Assembly: GCA_027620395.1 (NCBI GenBank)
Contig: JAQBZY010000071.1
Coordinates: 1-6,913 of the forward strand
From: Pseudomonadota bacterium
Lineage (GTDB): Bacteria > Pseudomonadota > Alphaproteobacteria > Rhodospirillales > Casp-alpha2
DNA length: 6,913 nucleotides
Direction of reading: 5' to 3'
Both the position numbers and the translations under genes were made by a program. The notes below the pieces were generated by a model. It was not told the DNA's origin. It worked only from the letters and a program-made list of their open reading frames with translations, and ran no database searches. Positions 5,969 through 6,913 of the stretch are shown here, piece after piece (position 1 is the stretch's first letter; every line of letters starts with the position of its first letter).

Positions 5969-6686
5969 CCTTGTCGAGCGCCTCGGCCCGCTTCATGCCG
6001 GGCAGGATGTCCTTCTGATAGAGCGCGCGGATCAGCCACTTGTCGTGCTCGGTCAATTCCATATATCGGCTATTGTCATTGAAAATTGATGGCTTCACGG
6101 CATTTGAATCGTTCGGCAACCCAAGAATTTGCGTCAGCTCTTCGACGACGCAGGCGCGGATATAGGATTCCGGATGGCGAGACGGAAAGATCACGACGGC
6201 GGCGGTGATTTCCCCCTTCTTGGTGAAATAGTTGGCGAAGCAGGTGGAATTCTGGACCATGAATTTCACCTTCGCCTCGTCCCCGCCCCAATACTTCTTG
6301 AGCGCCGCCGGGATTTCCGTGTCCGGCAAGTAATAGAGAATGACGTTGATCAGTTTTTTGTCGAAGTCGGGCGCCAAGGTCTTCGCCTTTTGTTTGGCGA
6401 AGGAATAATAAAGTTCGACCGGGTGGCCGGTCAGTTCGCGCAGATCGGCGGCAAAGTCCTCGATATAGGTCTCAAGATAAGGCGGATACTTGCCGCCCTG
6501 GATACCCAGCCGGACTGGGGCCCGCCACTTCCTGACGATATCGTAGCGCTGGCCGGTGTATTCGTTACCGAACGCGATGATGTCGAAATTGCGCACCAAA
6601 TCCAAATTGTTGAACGGCTCGTCGGCAGCGGCCGCAAGTGGACGAAGCAGTATCAGCGCGGTGAACATGGCGTAGGCAAATCGCAT
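5934..6686 (-). CDS. Secreted DUF2927-type protein of unknown function
   Basis: This is a predicted exported protein. From ATG 6686 it begins with a short positive end and a hydrophobic stretch (FAYAMFTALILLRPLAAAA), with likely cleavage near residues 20-23 (AAAADEP), followed by 225-230 mature residues. The body matches what I recall of DUF2927: an early NFDIIAFGNEY (33-43), a KW with PV (53-58), then EELTQILGLPND (182-193) and PSIFND (199-204), ending with a LYQKDILPGM element. Two cysteines, Cys149 and Cys179, could form a disulfide in the periplasm. The family has no proven activity; the EELTQ segment looks like a conserved functional site, but I cannot assign chemistry. ATG 6722 and TTG 6734 are alternative starts that give a longer leader; no strong ribosome site decides between them. 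It is intact, 250 residues, ending in TGA inside the transporter's last codons. Confidence 0.82.
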   Translation of the reverse strand: MRFAYAMFTALILLRPLAAAADEPFNNLDLVRNFDIIAFGNEYTGQRYDIVRKWRAPVRLGIQGGKYPPYLETYIEDFAADLRELTGHPVELYYSFAKQKAKTLAPDFDKKLINVILYYLPDTEIPAALKKYWGGDEAKVKFMVQNSTCFANYFTKKGEITAAVVIFPSRHPESYIRACVVEELTQILGLPNDSNAVKPSIFNDNSRYMELTEHDKWLIRALYQKDILPGMKRAEALDKARTFFSRARPE

Positions 6687-6739
6687 CGGGGCATGCTGCC
6701 GGAAAACTCGGATTGCCGCCATACCCCGGCCCAATATCC

Positions 6740-6768
6740 CTTAAACTTTCCGAAAATGACCTTGAAAA
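6740..6768 (-). promoter_or_regulatory. Possible promoter for the DUF2927-type gene
   Basis: On the minus strand TTTTCA (6768-6763) is followed after 17 bases by TTTAAG (6745-6740). Each box matches the sigma-70 consensus at about four of six positions. Transcription would start near 6733, which fits a start codon at 6686 or 6722 and makes TTG 6734 unlikely. Weak evidence only. Confidence 0.22.
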
Positions 6769-6913
6769 TGCCGCAATCGGGCCCCGATTTTGCCATCCTC
6801 GAGGGGTCTTATCAGCATTGAGACAACCGTCCCCGGCCGTCCGGTTCTCCTCCCCCCATCGGCTGGCCACCGGGAATTTGATCTCTTCTTAACTCTCCCC
6901 GAAACTCCGGGGG
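6769..6913. other. Non-coding right end with two small palindromes
   Basis: No credible gene is seen here on either strand. AATCGG (6775-6780) pairs with CCGATT (6784-6789) around a 3-base loop, just upstream of the putative DUF2927 promoter; it could be an operator half-palindrome pair or a weak hairpin. CCCCG (6897-6901) pairs with CGGGG (6908-6912) around a 6-base loop at the very edge; whether a T run follows is outside the window, so a terminator for the next region is possible but unproven. Confidence 0.4.

Noticed and set aside
6129..6821. Plus-strand open frame of 230 codons opposite the DUF2927-type gene
   Set aside because: It is the antisense of a gene with a signal peptide and conserved core; its own translation is Asp/Gly/Arg-rich without motifs.

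Overview
The window looks like chromosomal DNA from a GC-rich alphaproteobacterium, probably Rhodospirillales-like. The reasons are the codon use, the family mix, and a palindromic intergenic repeat of a kind common in that class. This placement is inference from style; there is no rRNA or marker gene here to prove it. The genes are metabolic or housekeeping in type. I see no phage, CRISPR, toxin, transposase or tRNA gene.

Layout, left to right. A 5'-truncated GNAT acetyltransferase (1-584, +) overlaps a small SET-domain gene (568-966, +) that is broken by an in-frame TAG at 859-861. A glutathione S-transferase (1054-1659, +) follows with its own good ribosome site. The 334-base gap that follows (1660-1993) holds a paired palindromic repeat (1748-1850) and then an 11-bp inverted repeat (1896-1968) enclosing an intrinsic-terminator-like hairpin. 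Next is a BaiN/YhiN/HI0933-type flavoprotein (1994-3184, +) with a TTG start. Six bases beyond its stop it meets, tail to tail, an L-Ala-D/L-Glu (dipeptide) epimerase on the minus strand (3191-4174). That gene is interrupted by an in-frame TAG at 3884-3886, where the family normally has tryptophan. Divergent from it lies a fumarylacetoacetate hydrolase-family enzyme resembling fumarylpyruvate hydrolase (4321-5019, +). A DMT/EamA transporter (5039-5968, +) follows closely and probably shares its transcript. Its 3' end overlaps a minus-strand gene for a secreted DUF2927-type protein (5934-6686). The last ~180 bases are non-coding.

Functional links are loose. The epimerase would act in murein-peptide or dipeptide use, and the FAH-family enzyme with the transporter could be a small catabolic unit. 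The GNAT and SET genes are translationally overlapped and were probably co-expressed.

The most unusual point is that two of eight genes carry a single in-frame amber codon while the reading frame on the far side is otherwise well preserved. The epimerase keeps every catalytic residue I can recognise. The simplest reading is recent nonsense mutation, or base errors in the assembly. Amber suppression is the exciting alternative, but four genes here, the epimerase among them, also use TAG as their normal terminal stop. I do not claim a new system.
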